Below are positions 26,556-34,688 of a DNA stretch of 40,682 bases, piece after piece. Numbering within the stretch: the stretch's first letter is position 1; the number at the start of each line of letters is the position of its first letter. The notes under the pieces are model-generated. The model made no database searches and had not been told where the DNA came from. It worked only from the letters and a program-made list of their open reading frames with translations. Source of the stretch: Planctomycetota bacterium (lineage in GTDB: Bacteria > Planctomycetota > Phycisphaerae > Phycisphaerales > UBA1924); the NCBI GenBank assembly GCA_020831805.1, contig JAFIFX010000022.1, positions 1-40,682 of the forward strand. Direction: 5' to 3'. The position numbers were made by a program, and so were the translations under genes.

Positions 26556-28655
26556 ATGTGCGGCATCGCCGGCATCCTGAAGATCCACCCGCCCGGCCCG
26601 GAAGGCGCGTCCGCCCCGATCCCCCACCCCCTGGAAGCCATCCCCGAGGCGTGGCTGGACATCCTCGACGACGCCATCAAACACCGCGGCCCCGACGGGG
26701 CCGGACGCTTCCGCGACCGGGCCGTCCGCCCCGACGGCACCGTGGTCGACATCGCCCTCGTCCACCGCCGCCTGAGCATCATCGATCACGCCGGCGGGCA
26801 CCAGCCCATGGTCCATGACGGGGAGCGCCTCCGGCCCGATCTGACCTACGGGCCCGGTGACACCCCCATCCTGGCCCACGAAGCCGCGCCGGGCGTGCCG
26901 CTGGTGGCGGTGGTGTTCAACGGATGCATCTACAACCACCGCGAGCTGCGGGCGGAACTGGAAACGAGCGGGCGGCGGTTCGAGACGGACCATTCGGACA
27001 CCGAGGTGCTGGTGCATGGGTGGCTCGCGTGGGGATTGCGGATCGTTGATGATCTGGACGGGATGCACGCCGAGCTCATTTGGGATCGTTCAACGGGTCA
27101 GTTGGGTTGGGGGCGTGGTCTGGCTGGCGAGAAGCCGCTGTACGAGAGTTGGTCGATACACTCGCATCATTTTTGCAGCAGCCCACCCGGCTTACTCAAG
27201 CTCTTCGGTCGCGAATGGCCTAGCTGGGCTCAAGAACAAAGTGGACTCGTTCCTTACAGCGTCGCTAAATGGGTATCCGGCGGATCGGCGTACGAGCAGC
27301 CCACAGCGATATCCAGTCAGCGTGTGCCGTTCCGAATGCAAGTCACACCGCCATCCCCCACTCGCGGGGCCTCGGAAGATTCGGTTGTCAACAAGTACAA
27401 CTCTGAGGTGCTCGGACGATCGGGAACACTGAGCGTCCGTTCGGACTCCGGAGTTCGATTAACGATCGAACGAGCCCAGGACCTACTGCAGCGTTCCGTC
27501 ACTACCCGACTCGAAGCCGACGCCCCCCTCGGCCTGTTCCTCTCCGGCGGCCTCGATTCCGCCCTCATCGCCGCCATCGCCCACCAATCTCGTCCCGACA
27601 TCAGGGCCTTCACCGTCCGCATGCCCCACCCGGACTACGACGAGTCCGCCGCCGCCGCCGAGACCGCCAAGGCGATCGGAATTGACCACACCGTCCTGGA
27701 CTGCGACCCCAACCCCGCCGACGACCTTGTCACACTCATTGAGCAGCTCGGCCTGCCCTTCGGCGATTCGTCGCTCCTGCCCACCTACTGGGTCTGCAAG
27801 GCCGCCCGCGCCCATGTCAAGGTCGCCCTCTCCGGCGACGGCGGCGACGAACTCTTCGGCGGATACCGACGCCACACCATCAACCTGACCCTCAACCGCT
27901 GGCGCCGCCTGCTGCGACTGATCCCCACCAATCTGCTCGACCGGCGCCAACCCTCCAGCCGCCCAACCTACCTCGCCCGCCTCGCGACCGCCGCCCGCTA
28001 CGGCGGATACTCCGAACTGCTCGCCATCTTCCCCACGCCCGACCTGCGTCGCCTGATCGCGACGATCGACGGCCAGCCCACCGGCGACGACACCTTCCAA
28101 CCCGTCGACGACCCCCTCCGGTATGATTTCGAGCACTACCTCCCCGACGACCTGCTCCGCAAGACCGACACCGCCTCCATGGCCGTCGCCCTCGAGGTCC
28201 GCGCCCCGTTCCTGGCCCGCGAACTCGTGGACGCCGCCCTCCGCACGCCGCTGGACATCCTCATGCCCCGCGGTGAACGCAAGGGCCTCCTCAAACAAGT
28301 CGCCCGCCAGTACCTGCCCGACCACATCGTCGACCGACCGAAGCAAGGCTTCGCCATCCCCATCGGCGACTGGTTCCGCGCCGACTATGGCGGCCTGCGC
28401 CAACTCCTCCATGACCACCTCCGCGCCGCCGACCCCTTCCCGGGTCTGGCCGATGCGGGTGTCGAAATCAACATGCGTTTCGTCGAGCGGATGCTCGCAG
28501 AGCACGACGCCGCGGGCGAAAAATCGCTCAACCCGTGGCATGGGCGCGACCACAGCCAGCGGCTCTACATGCTGCTCGTTCTGTCCATCTGGGCCAAGTG
28601 GCTGGACCGCGTTCGGAAGGGCCAAGAAAAACCCGCGCCGTTGGGCGCGGGTTGA
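26556..28655 (+). CDS. asnB: Asparagine synthetase, glutamine-hydrolysing
   Basis: Makes asparagine from aspartate, ATP and glutamine. The start is fixed by MCGIAGIL: Cys2 becomes the N-terminal nucleophile of the glutaminase domain. The HRGPDGAG, LVHRRLSIID and FNGCIYNHRELRAEL motifs follow. The synthetase domain has the PP-loop SGGLDS at 330-335 and ALSGDGGDELFGGYRRH. It has 699 residues, somewhat longer than usual (550-650). Residues about 172-307 are encoded by DNA with much lower GC and different codon use (about 27070-27475), though the frame is intact and conserved AGEKPLY falls inside. The 3' end contains the hairpin that terminates the convergent mscS gene. An alternative role in modifying a surface polymer is possible, as many homologues do so. 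Confidence 0.93.
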   Translation: MCGIAGILKIHPPGPEGASAPIPHPLEAIPEAWLDILDDAIKHRGPDGAGRFRDRAVRPDGTVVDIALVHRRLSIIDHAGGHQPMVHDGERLRPDLTYGPGDTPILAHEAAPGVPLVAVVFNGCIYNHRELRAELETSGRRFETDHSDTEVLVHGWLAWGLRIVDDLDGMHAELIWDRSTGQLGWGRGLAGEKPLYESWSIHSHHFCSSPPGLLKLFGREWPSWAQEQSGLVPYSVAKWVSGGSAYEQPTAISSQRVPFRMQVTPPSPTRGASEDSVVNKYNSEVLGRSGTLSVRSDSGVRLTIERAQDLLQRSVTTRLEADAPLGLFLSGGLDSALIAAIAHQSRPDIRAFTVRMPHPDYDESAAAAETAKAIGIDHTVLDCDPNPADDLVTLIEQLGLPFGDSSLLPTYWVCKAARAHVKVALSGDGGDELFGGYRRHTINLTLNRWRRLLRLIPTNLLDRRQPSSRPTYLARLATAARYGGYSELLAIFPTPDLRRLIATIDGQPTGDDTFQPVDDPLRYDFEHYLPDDLLRKTDTASMAVALEVRAPFLARELVDAALRTPLDILMPRGERKGLLKQVARQYLPDHIVDRPKQGFAIPIGDWFRADYGGLRQLLHDHLRAADPFPGLADAGVEINMRFVERMLAEHDAAGEKSLNPWHGRDHSQRLYMLLVLSIWAKWLDRVRKGQEKPAPLGAG
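28624..28653 (-). terminator. Terminator of mscS gene, inside the asnB 3' end
   Basis: AACCCGCGCC and GGCGCGGGTT form a 10-bp stem with a 4-nt loop. On the minus strand it is followed by TTTTTCTT (last stem Ts included). The whole element lies within the last codons of the convergent asnB gene, including the first base of its stop. Confidence 0.85.
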
Positions 28656-28679
28656 AAAGGCGGAGCGTGCTGGAGCGGC

Positions 28680-29615
28680 TCAGTCCCTGCGGACCATTCC
28701 GTCGATGTGCACATCCATCTGCGGGAAGGGGATGCCGATTTCGGCCTTGTCCAGGGCGACCTTGACATTGCGCGTCAGCCGGTCCTTGACGGGCCAGAAG
28801 TCCGCGGCGTTGACCCAGACCCGGACGGACCAATCGATCGACGAATCGCCCATCCCGGTCAGCACCACGGCCGGCGCCGGGTCCGTCAGGATGTTCTCCG
28901 TCGACCGGGCCGCCTCCATGAGCACCTCGCGGGCTTTATCGATGTCGGAGGCATAGGTCGTACCCACCCCGACATCGACGCGCCGGGTCGCGTGGTGGCT
29001 GATGTTCTCGATCGTGTTCCCGAACACCGCGCTGTTCGGCATGATCACGCGCCGGTTGTCGAAGGTGTCGAACTCGGAGTTGAACAGGTTGATCTGAAAG
29101 ACCTTCGCCGTGATGCCGTTGACGGTCACCGCGTCGCCGACCTTGAAGGGCCGGAACAGCAGCAGCATCACGCCCGCCGCCACATTGCCCAGGGTCCCGG
29201 AAAGCGCCATGCCGATGGCGAAGCCGGCGGCCGCCAGCGCCGCGGCGAAGCTGGTCGTCTCGAGGCCCAGCGTCCCGAGGATGGTGATGCCGCCTGCCAC
29301 AAGCACCAGCACCTTGACCACATTGGCCAGGAACCGGGCGAGGGTCTGCTCCACGCGGGCCCGGACCAGCGATCGCTCGGTCGCCCGGCGCAGCCAGCTC
29401 CCTGCGAGCACAACGGCGACAATCAGCACCACCGCGAGGAGCACCGGCTGGCCGACGGACTGCCAGAACAGAACCCAGGTGCCCGCGCTGAGATCGCCCT
29501 CCACGGCACGGCTCACGAACTCGCCGAAGCCGTCTGCGACGGGAGAGCCGCCGTTCTCGGCCGCTTGCTCGGCGCCGTTGACCTCCGGAGTCGCGTTGGT
29601 TTCTTCCTGCATCAT
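28680..29615 (-). CDS. Small-conductance mechanosensitive channel, MscS type
   Basis: Opens on membrane tension to release solutes after osmotic downshock. It has 311 residues. A soluble acidic N-terminus (1-45) is followed by three transmembrane helices (about 52-75, 90-110, 120-160). The third is the Gly/Ala-rich pore helix (AAAGFAIGMALSGTLGNVAAG) that runs into FRPFKVGD. The beta domain (FNSEFDTFDNRRVIMPN) and the C-terminal alpha/beta domain follow. ATG 29615 and ATG 29612 are adjacent; AAGGGG is better placed for the second. It converges with asnB and shares its terminator region. Confidence 0.93.
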   Translation of the reverse strand: MMQEETNATPEVNGAEQAAENGGSPVADGFGEFVSRAVEGDLSAGTWVLFWQSVGQPVLLAVVLIVAVVLAGSWLRRATERSLVRARVEQTLARFLANVVKVLVLVAGGITILGTLGLETTSFAAALAAAGFAIGMALSGTLGNVAAGVMLLLFRPFKVGDAVTVNGITAKVFQINLFNSEFDTFDNRRVIMPNSAVFGNTIENISHHATRRVDVGVGTTYASDIDKAREVLMEAARSTENILTDPAPAVVLTGMGDSSIDWSVRVWVNAADFWPVKDRLTRNVKVALDKAEIGIPFPQMDVHIDGMVRRD

Positions 29616-29640
29616 GTTCCCCTTTCAAGTCTGCTAGGCG

Positions 29641-30597
29641 TCAGAACCGCCAGCCGATGGTCGCGAAGTACTCCAGGTCGTTCTTCTTCGCGGTCCCGCC
29701 GGGATTGGAGTCATAGCGGTGGCTCACGCCGGTCTTGAAGTTCATGCCGCTCGACTCGTCGATCAGCGCCTCGTACTGGGCGAACGAGTTGGTCCGCCAG
29801 TTCTCCGTTTCGGACACATCCAGCAGATACTCGGTCCCGGCCGTCAGCCGTTGATTGCTGGTGATCTGATAGCGGTAATCCAGACCGAGGAGCAGTTCCG
29901 GGCGGAAGTCCTCGTCGTCGTCGCCGAATGTCTGCGAACCGCCGAAACCGGCCCGACCGATCAGGGTGTGCTTGTCGGTATCGACGAACTCATAGCCGAT
30001 ACCCGCCGAGGCCGAGATGCGGTGGTCCCACGCCTGGAACTCGTCGTACTCGTACGCGCCCTTGGCCCACCAGCGGATCTTGGAATCACGCGGGATCCAG
30101 TCGTTGAAGATATCGAAGCGGAACCGGTTCTCCGTGGTGTCGCTGCCCTGCTTGGACATGCGGTACAACGCGCTCATCCGCGTTTCCATGGTCTCGGCAT
30201 TCCGCTCGCCGGCCAGGCGGATGCGCAGGTTCAGGTTCTCCGAGTTGCCCGAGGCGCCGTTCACGCCGATGTCGATCGACTTCTCCCATGCGTCCCAGGA
30301 GAAGAAGCCCGGCTCGCGGGCGGTCGTTTCGGCCGGGGGCTCGCCCCCGGCGTTCGCGGCCGGCTGGGTGGTTGCGACCACCGGAGCGGCCTGAGCCGGA
30401 GCCTCGGCGGCTTGAGCCGCGGACAGTTCGGCTTCCGCCGCATGCAGGTCGGCCAGCGCACGCTCGTACGCCGCACGCGCCTCGGCGAGCCGGGCGGCCG
30501 CTTCCGTGCCGTCCGCGGCCAGAGCTGTCCCCGCGGATCCAACGATCAACCACGCCCCAACGAGACCGGCGGCGTATCTGGACATCTGCTGTGTCAT
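29641..30597 (-). CDS. DUF481-type outer-membrane protein, copy 1
   Basis: A 318-residue protein. The signal peptide (about 1-27, cleavage near ALA-AD) is followed by a coiled-coil-like Ala/Glu segment (about 30-65) and a Pro/Ala linker. Then comes a beta-rich DUF481 region beginning GFFSWDAWEKSIDIGVNGAS and ending in WRF, the C-terminal Phe expected for outer-membrane barrels. Alternating aromatic strands (RFRFDIFNDW, YEYDEFQAW) support a barrel. GAGG lies about 8 nt before the ATG. The next gene upstream encodes a second copy. DUF481 proteins are salt- or starvation-induced barrels with no settled function. Confidence 0.85.
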   Translation of the reverse strand: MTQQMSRYAAGLVGAWLIVGSAGTALAADGTEAAARLAEARAAYERALADLHAAEAELSAAQAAEAPAQAAPVVATTQPAANAGGEPPAETTAREPGFFSWDAWEKSIDIGVNGASGNSENLNLRIRLAGERNAETMETRMSALYRMSKQGSDTTENRFRFDIFNDWIPRDSKIRWWAKGAYEYDEFQAWDHRISASAGIGYEFVDTDKHTLIGRAGFGGSQTFGDDDEDFRPELLLGLDYRYQITSNQRLTAGTEYLLDVSETENWRTNSFAQYEALIDESSGMNFKTGVSHRYDSNPGGTAKKNDLEYFATIGWRF

Positions 30598-30701
30598 GCT
30601 GATACCTCTTCATCGATGTACAAAAACAAGAGCCGGAGGGTAGCCCCCTTCAGCACGGGGGCCAAACGCCCCGCAATACGTCTGGCGGCCCCGGCGGACC
30701 C

Positions 30702-31667
30702 TCAGAATCGCCATCCCAGCGACAGCGAATACAGCAGGTCACTTCGCTCCCCATGGCCCTCCGGACTCGACTCGAACCGGTGGTCCAACCCCGCCCGGAG
30801 CAGCATCCCCCGCTCAGGATCGAGCAGCACCTCGTACCGAAGCGTGGAGTTGATCCGGAAGTCCTCCCCATCCTGAAGATCCATGAACAGTTCGGTGCCG
30901 GCGGTCAGCTTGCGGCCCTTGCCGAAGTCATGGGACAGGTCGAGCCCGGTCAGCAGGGCTTCCGCGTCGAACTGGCTTTCGTCCCCCCCAAAGGTCTGGG
31001 TTCCGCCGAGCCCCATCCGCAAGCCCAGCGAGGTGTCAGGCCGGCTGATCAGGTCGTATCCCAGCCCGGTGTGCCCTGAGGCACGCTGACGCCAGGCCCG
31101 GGTCTGGTCATACTCGTAGGTCCCCTTGACCCACCATCGCCAGCGACGCTCATCGCCGGCGAGCCGATCGTGACGCAGGTCCAGGCGGGCGCGATGTTCC
31201 GTCTGCTGGCCGCTCCGCTGCCTGCTGCGGTACCAGCCGTCGAGCCGGGTCTGACGCCGATCCGTTTTCCGCTCCAGCGTTGCGGTCACGACCGACGAAA
31301 GAAACGTGGCGTTGCCCGACGCCCCGTTGACCCCGATCGTGAAGGACTTGGTCCAACTATCCCAGTCGAAGAAACCGGGCTGGCCGCCCGGAAGGTCAGG
31401 CGACTCGGCGCCCGACGCGCGGGGTATTTCACCCGAGACCGCCTCGGACTCGTGCAGCAAGGTCCGGATATCCAATCCGGCATCCTCGATCGCAGATTCC
31501 GCGGCACGGAGTTCCGCCTCGGCCGCGAGCAACCGCTCGATGGCGGCGGCGTGCGCGGCTTCCGCGGCGGCGAGCCGGTCGAGCACGGGCGCATCACCCC
31601 CCAAGACCCGGGGGCCGAGCAAGAAAATCACAAAAAGTACACCCATCGCGTCGGCCGATCGGCCCAT
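30702..31667 (-). CDS. DUF481-type outer-membrane protein, copy 2
   Basis: A 321-residue paralogue of the following minus-strand gene. It has the same plan: signal peptide, an Ala/Glu-rich coiled coil (about 28-65), a linker, then GFFDWDSWTKSFTIGVNGAS, repeated strands (WWVKGTYEYDQTRAW) and the terminal WRF. The two copies share these core motifs but differ widely in the linker and strand faces, so the duplication is not recent. GGAGG is 5 nt before the ATG. The gap to copy 1 (104 bp) contains a GC stem but no clear terminator, so they may be co-transcribed. Confidence 0.85.
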   Translation of the reverse strand: MGRSADAMGVLFVIFLLGPRVLGGDAPVLDRLAAAEAAHAAAIERLLAAEAELRAAESAIEDAGLDIRTLLHESEAVSGEIPRASGAESPDLPGGQPGFFDWDSWTKSFTIGVNGASGNATFLSSVVTATLERKTDRRQTRLDGWYRSRQRSGQQTEHRARLDLRHDRLAGDERRWRWWVKGTYEYDQTRAWRQRASGHTGLGYDLISRPDTSLGLRMGLGGTQTFGGDESQFDAEALLTGLDLSHDFGKGRKLTAGTELFMDLQDGEDFRINSTLRYEVLLDPERGMLLRAGLDHRFESSPEGHGERSDLLYSLSLGWRF

Positions 31668-31784
31668 GCGATCCTCCGCTTCAATGGCTCAGCAGCGGTG
31701 CCGGAACACCAGTCGAGTTGGGTATCGGTACACGGACTTTTCCGGGATCAGCCGATATCTCATGCGGACCTGGCCGCTTGTGAT

Positions 31785-31790
31785 TACACT
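31785..31790 (+). promoter_or_regulatory. -10-like TACACT before amidase gene
   Basis: TACACT, with TG three to four bases upstream (TGATTACACT), lies 65 nt before the ATG at 31856 in the divergent 188-bp region. Confidence 0.4.
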
Positions 31791-31855
31791 TGCCCGCACC
31801 GGATTGCCGATGCTCGCTCAGTTCCCTTTAAACCCCGCTCAACGAGGCCAGCCCG

Positions 31856-32641
31856 ATGCAGCACGAACTCGAGCCCACCCGCCGCGACGCCATCCGTTCC
31901 TTGGCACGGGTTGGCGTGGCGAGCCTCGGCCTGGCCGCCGTTCTCGGGGGTTGCGAAACCCAGGCCCAACGCCGGGTCAAATCGCGTGGCGGGCACATCG
32001 GCGACCCGATCCCGGAAGATCCCATCGTCCTGCGCGAGCCCTGGTCTCCCAGCCATGGCGGCTCGCGCCCCACCACGCCGGGCCACGCCGGGTCCGACCC
32101 GGTCGCCGGGTCCATCCCGCGGCAGCAGTGGACGCGCTCGGGACCTGTGATCGCCCGCGCTCAGCCGATGAGTTCAATCCGACGCATCACCATCCACCAC
32201 GACGCGATGGAACTGTCCCCCGCCGCCGGACACGGCGAGGTCGCCCAGCGTCTTGAGGCCATCCGCCGGTACCATGTCAATCACAACCAGTGGGCCGATA
32301 TCGGCTACCACTACGCGATCGATCCCGCCGGGCGGGTCTGGCAGGGCCGGCCGCTGTCGCTGCAGGGCGCGCATGTGAAAGAGCACAATCACGCCAACCT
32401 CGGCGTGATGCTCTTGGGCAACTTCGAGCGTCAGCGCCCGACCCCGGCCGCGGTCGAAACGCTCGACCGCCTGGTCGCCGCCGAGATGCGACGCTTCCGC
32501 GTGCCGATCACCGAGGTCCGCACGCACCGCGAGTTCTCGCCAACCGCCTGCCCCGGCCTGAACCTGCAGCGCGAGATGGACCGCACGCGGACCATCGGCG
32601 GCCGCCTGGCCTCGCTGGCCGCCGGCAGCCACCGCGGCTGA
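31856..32641 (+). CDS. N-acetylmuramoyl-L-alanine amidase, lipoprotein
   Basis: Cleaves the amide bond between MurNAc and the stem peptide. It has 261 residues. The N-terminus has an RR-containing export signal (RRDAIRSLARVGVASLG) followed by a lipobox LGGC, so it is probably a Tat-type lipoprotein. An unstructured linker (about 38-95) leads to an Amidase_2/PGRP fold: the first Zn ligand His in ITIHHDAM, WADIGYHYAIDPAGRVWQGR, HNHANLGVMLLGNFE, and a second ligand in THREFSPTACPG. GAGG lies about 9 nt before the ATG. It acts in the periplasm in cell-wall turnover or recycling. Confidence 0.9.
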   Translation: MQHELEPTRRDAIRSLARVGVASLGLAAVLGGCETQAQRRVKSRGGHIGDPIPEDPIVLREPWSPSHGGSRPTTPGHAGSDPVAGSIPRQQWTRSGPVIARAQPMSSIRRITIHHDAMELSPAAGHGEVAQRLEAIRRYHVNHNQWADIGYHYAIDPAGRVWQGRPLSLQGAHVKEHNHANLGVMLLGNFERQRPTPAAVETLDRLVAAEMRRFRVPITEVRTHREFSPTACPGLNLQREMDRTRTIGGRLASLAAGSHRG

Positions 32642-32673
32642 CCTCCCGTGTTGACCGTCCAATAGGCCTGAAA

Positions 32674-33465
32674 CTAATCGTCCGAGACGCCCGCGGCTTC
32701 CTCGCTGGGATGTGTCGCCTCACCGAAGATGGCCGAGCCGACACGCACGATGTTGGCGCCTTCCTCGATCGCGACCTCGTAGTCCCCCGACATGCCCATC
32801 GACAGCAGGTCAAACCGGCCCTCGCCGTAGCCCTCAGACTGCAGCTCCTCGAAGATCTCGCGGCAGCGTGTGAAGTGCGAGCGGGCGTCCTCGGGGTTGT
32901 CCGAGTACGGGGCCATGGTCATCAGACCCCGGGCGTGCACATTGAACATCGAATCGATCTGCTCGACCAACGCCGCGGCGGCAGGGATCGGCACGCCCTC
33001 CTTGGACTCTTCGCCCGACACATTGACCTGGACGAGCACCTCGATATCCCGGTCATAGCGGTTGGCGAACTGCTGTAGTTCCTCGGCCAGCCGGAGCGAG
33101 TCGACGGAATGCACCAGGCGGCACAGGTCGGCCACCTTGCGAGCCTTGTTCCGCTGGAGATGCCCGATCATGTGCCAGCGGACCGGCTTGGACGCGTCGA
33201 AGGGGGCCTTCTCGGCGGCCGACCGGGGGAGCAGCTTCGTCCGTTCGAACCACTCGTCCACCACCGACGCCCGCTGGACGAGCTGCTGGACCCGGTTCTC
33301 ACCGAAGTCCCGGTGGCCCATCTCGATCAGCTCGCGGATGTCCTCCGGCTCCGCCGTCTTGGTCACCGCGACGAGATAGATCGACTCCGGGGTGCGCCCG
33401 GACCGCTGGGCGGCGTCGGCCACCCGCTGCTTGACCTCTGTGAACCGCTCCGCGAGTTCGCTCAT
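32674..33465 (-). CDS. YggS/PROSC family PLP homeostasis protein
   Basis: Binds pyridoxal phosphate and balances its cell pool. It has 263 residues. The PLP Lys is in YLVAVTKTAEPEDIREL, with GHRDFGENRVQQL, WHMIGHLQRNKARKV, VHSVDS, VLVQVNVSGEESKEGV and the phosphate-binding end LSMGMSGDYEVAIEEG and VRVGSAIFG. The ATG at 33465 has AAGGAGG 4 nt upstream; the open frame reaches far upstream but that is shadow sequence. A TATCCT -10 candidate is at 33503-33508. Confidence 0.94.
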   Translation of the reverse strand: MSELAERFTEVKQRVADAAQRSGRTPESIYLVAVTKTAEPEDIRELIEMGHRDFGENRVQQLVQRASVVDEWFERTKLLPRSAAEKAPFDASKPVRWHMIGHLQRNKARKVADLCRLVHSVDSLRLAEELQQFANRYDRDIEVLVQVNVSGEESKEGVPIPAAAALVEQIDSMFNVHARGLMTMAPYSDNPEDARSHFTRCREIFEELQSEGYGEGRFDLLSMGMSGDYEVAIEEGANIVRVGSAIFGEATHPSEEAAGVSDD

Positions 33466-33502
33466 GTCGCCTCCTTGGCATCCTGCCGGCGAAACCACCA
33501 GT

Positions 33503-33508
33503 AGGATA
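33503..33508 (-). promoter_or_regulatory. -10-like TATCCT for yggS-like gene
   Basis: TATCCT on the minus strand, 37 nt before the ATG. The leader would contain the AAGGAGG site. Confidence 0.4.
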
Positions 33509-33585
33509 CACGCGAACGCTCGCCCGGGCGGGCCGTCTCGCCCGCCCCGTCGAACGGATCCGAAAATCACCACCAGGAGTGTTGC

Positions 33586-34080
33586 ATGCCCCCCACCGCC
33601 ACGATGCCCGAGCGCCAAGCCCCCCCCAACTCCGGCGACCAGGCCCCCGACTTCACCCTCCTGGATCAGGATCGCCAGGAGTGGACGCTGTCCGAGGCGC
33701 TCAAGAGTGGCCCCGTCGTGCTCTGTTTCTTCCCGCTGGCCTTCACCTCGGTCTGCTCGGAGGAGATGGGCTGTGTCAGCCGCGACTTCGACCGCTGGTC
33801 GAAGCAGGGCATGCAGGTGGTCGGCGTGTCCTGCGACAGCTTCGCCACGCTCAAGGCCTGGGCCGATCAGACGGGCTACAAGCACCGCCTGCTGGCGGAC
33901 ATGCACCGGGCCGTCTGCAAGGGCTATGGGCTCTACTGGGCCGATCTGAATGTGGCCCATCGGGGCACGGTCATCGTCGAGCAGGGCCCGGGCGGTTCGC
34001 CGGTCGTCCGCTGGGCCGAAGCCCGGGAGCCCGGCCAGGCGATGAACTTCGACGCGGTCCTGACCGCCGCCGCAGGCTGA
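33586..34080 (+). CDS. Peroxiredoxin, AhpE/BCP type
   Basis: Reduces peroxides with a reactive Cys. It has 164 residues in a thioredoxin fold. The peroxidatic Cys57 sits in PLAFTSVCSEEM, the PxxxTxxC pattern, and VVGVSCDSFATLKAWA follows. Cys93 or a later Cys could resolve, but a typical resolving position is not obvious. AGGAG is about 7 nt before the ATG. Some 12 residues before the fold are unstructured. Its stop abuts the stop of the convergent lipoprotein gene with no gap. Confidence 0.92.
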   Translation: MPPTATMPERQAPPNSGDQAPDFTLLDQDRQEWTLSEALKSGPVVLCFFPLAFTSVCSEEMGCVSRDFDRWSKQGMQVVGVSCDSFATLKAWADQTGYKHRLLADMHRAVCKGYGLYWADLNVAHRGTVIVEQGPGGSPVVRWAEAREPGQAMNFDAVLTAAAG

Positions 34081-34368
34081 TCACCAGTCCGGGCCGCCGA
34101 ACTTGCGTCGCTCGGGGGACAGCGGATCGTGCGTGCCGGTCGGTTCGGGTCTGGCCTTCCACGGCCCGTAGCCGGCCTCGCGTTCGCGGGCCGTCGGGTC
34201 CCGCGCGTCGTCGGTCAGGCCGAGGCGGGCCTGGGTCTCGGCGTCGATGCTCGGAGACGAGGGCTGGTGGCGACGCTGGCCGCACGCGGCAACGCTCAGG
34301 CAAAGCCCGGCGGCGAGCAGCGCCGGCAGGACCACAGATCGACGGTTCTGTGACGGGCGTTGGGTCAT
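34081..34368 (-). CDS. Small lipoprotein of unknown function
   Basis: A 95-residue protein with an Arg-containing n-region, a hydrophobic helix (VVLPALLAAGLCLSVAAC) and a lipobox at VAAC. The mature part is short, polar and probably disordered (DDARDPTARERE). The ATG at 34368 is preceded at 6 nt by TACAGT, which suggests a leaderless transcript, although GGAG is also close. The longer frame to 34491 overlaps the slyX gene and is not needed. No known family. Confidence 0.7.
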   Translation of the reverse strand: MTQRPSQNRRSVVLPALLAAGLCLSVAACGQRRHQPSSPSIDAETQARLGLTDDARDPTAREREAGYGPWKARPEPTGTHDPLSPERRKFGGPDW

Positions 34369-34374
34369 AGCTCC

Positions 34375-34380
34375 ACTGTA
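34375..34380 (-). promoter_or_regulatory. -10-like TACAGT, predicts leaderless mRNA
   Basis: TACAGT on the minus strand, 6 nt before the lipoprotein ATG. Confidence 0.45.
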
Positions 34381-34414
34381 CGCATCAGGTGGGTGGGCTG
34401 ATCCCCAGCGCGGA

Positions 34415-34669
34415 TCAGAGCGGGTCTCTGGGCACATCCGGCCCGGCGCTGTGGGGCGGGGGCACCACCGGCGGGGCGTCGACCACCGCATCGTGCAGTT
34501 CGCCCAGCCGGCGTTCCAGCGACTCCAGACGCCGCGTCAGATGGGCGACCTCGCGGTTCAATGCCGCGATCTCGCCGCTGAGCTGGTTGGCCGTGTGGTC
34601 GATAAAGCCGACGGCTTCCTCGAGCCGGGTCAGCCGGTCCGGATCGGGCTGTGGCCGGTTTTCGCCCAT
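34415..34669 (-). CDS. slyX: SlyX family protein
   Basis: An 84-residue protein with a long heptad-repeat coiled coil (about 11-62: LTRLEEAVGFIDHTANQL and LTRRLESLERRLGELHDAV) and a Pro-rich C-terminal tail ending near a PPH-like motif (VPPPHSAG). This is the SlyX plan; its function remains unclear. A TACCAT lies 6 nt before the ATG and there is no ribosome binding site. It precedes the lipoprotein gene on the same strand. Confidence 0.8.
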   Translation of the reverse strand: MGENRPQPDPDRLTRLEEAVGFIDHTANQLSGEIAALNREVAHLTRRLESLERRLGELHDAVVDAPPVVPPPHSAGPDVPRDPL

Positions 34670-34675
34670 GCGGGC

Positions 34676-34681
34676 ATGGTA
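34676..34681 (-). promoter_or_regulatory. -10-like TACCAT before slyX, predicts leaderless mRNA
   Basis: TACCAT on the minus strand, 6 nt before the slyX ATG, with no ribosome binding site. Confidence 0.45.
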
Positions 34682-34688
34682 GAGCCGA

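Noticed and set aside
17790..27475. Diversity-generating retroelement acting on tyrS or asnB patches
   Set aside because: No reverse transcriptase or template repeat in the window, and the changes are not limited to adenine positions.
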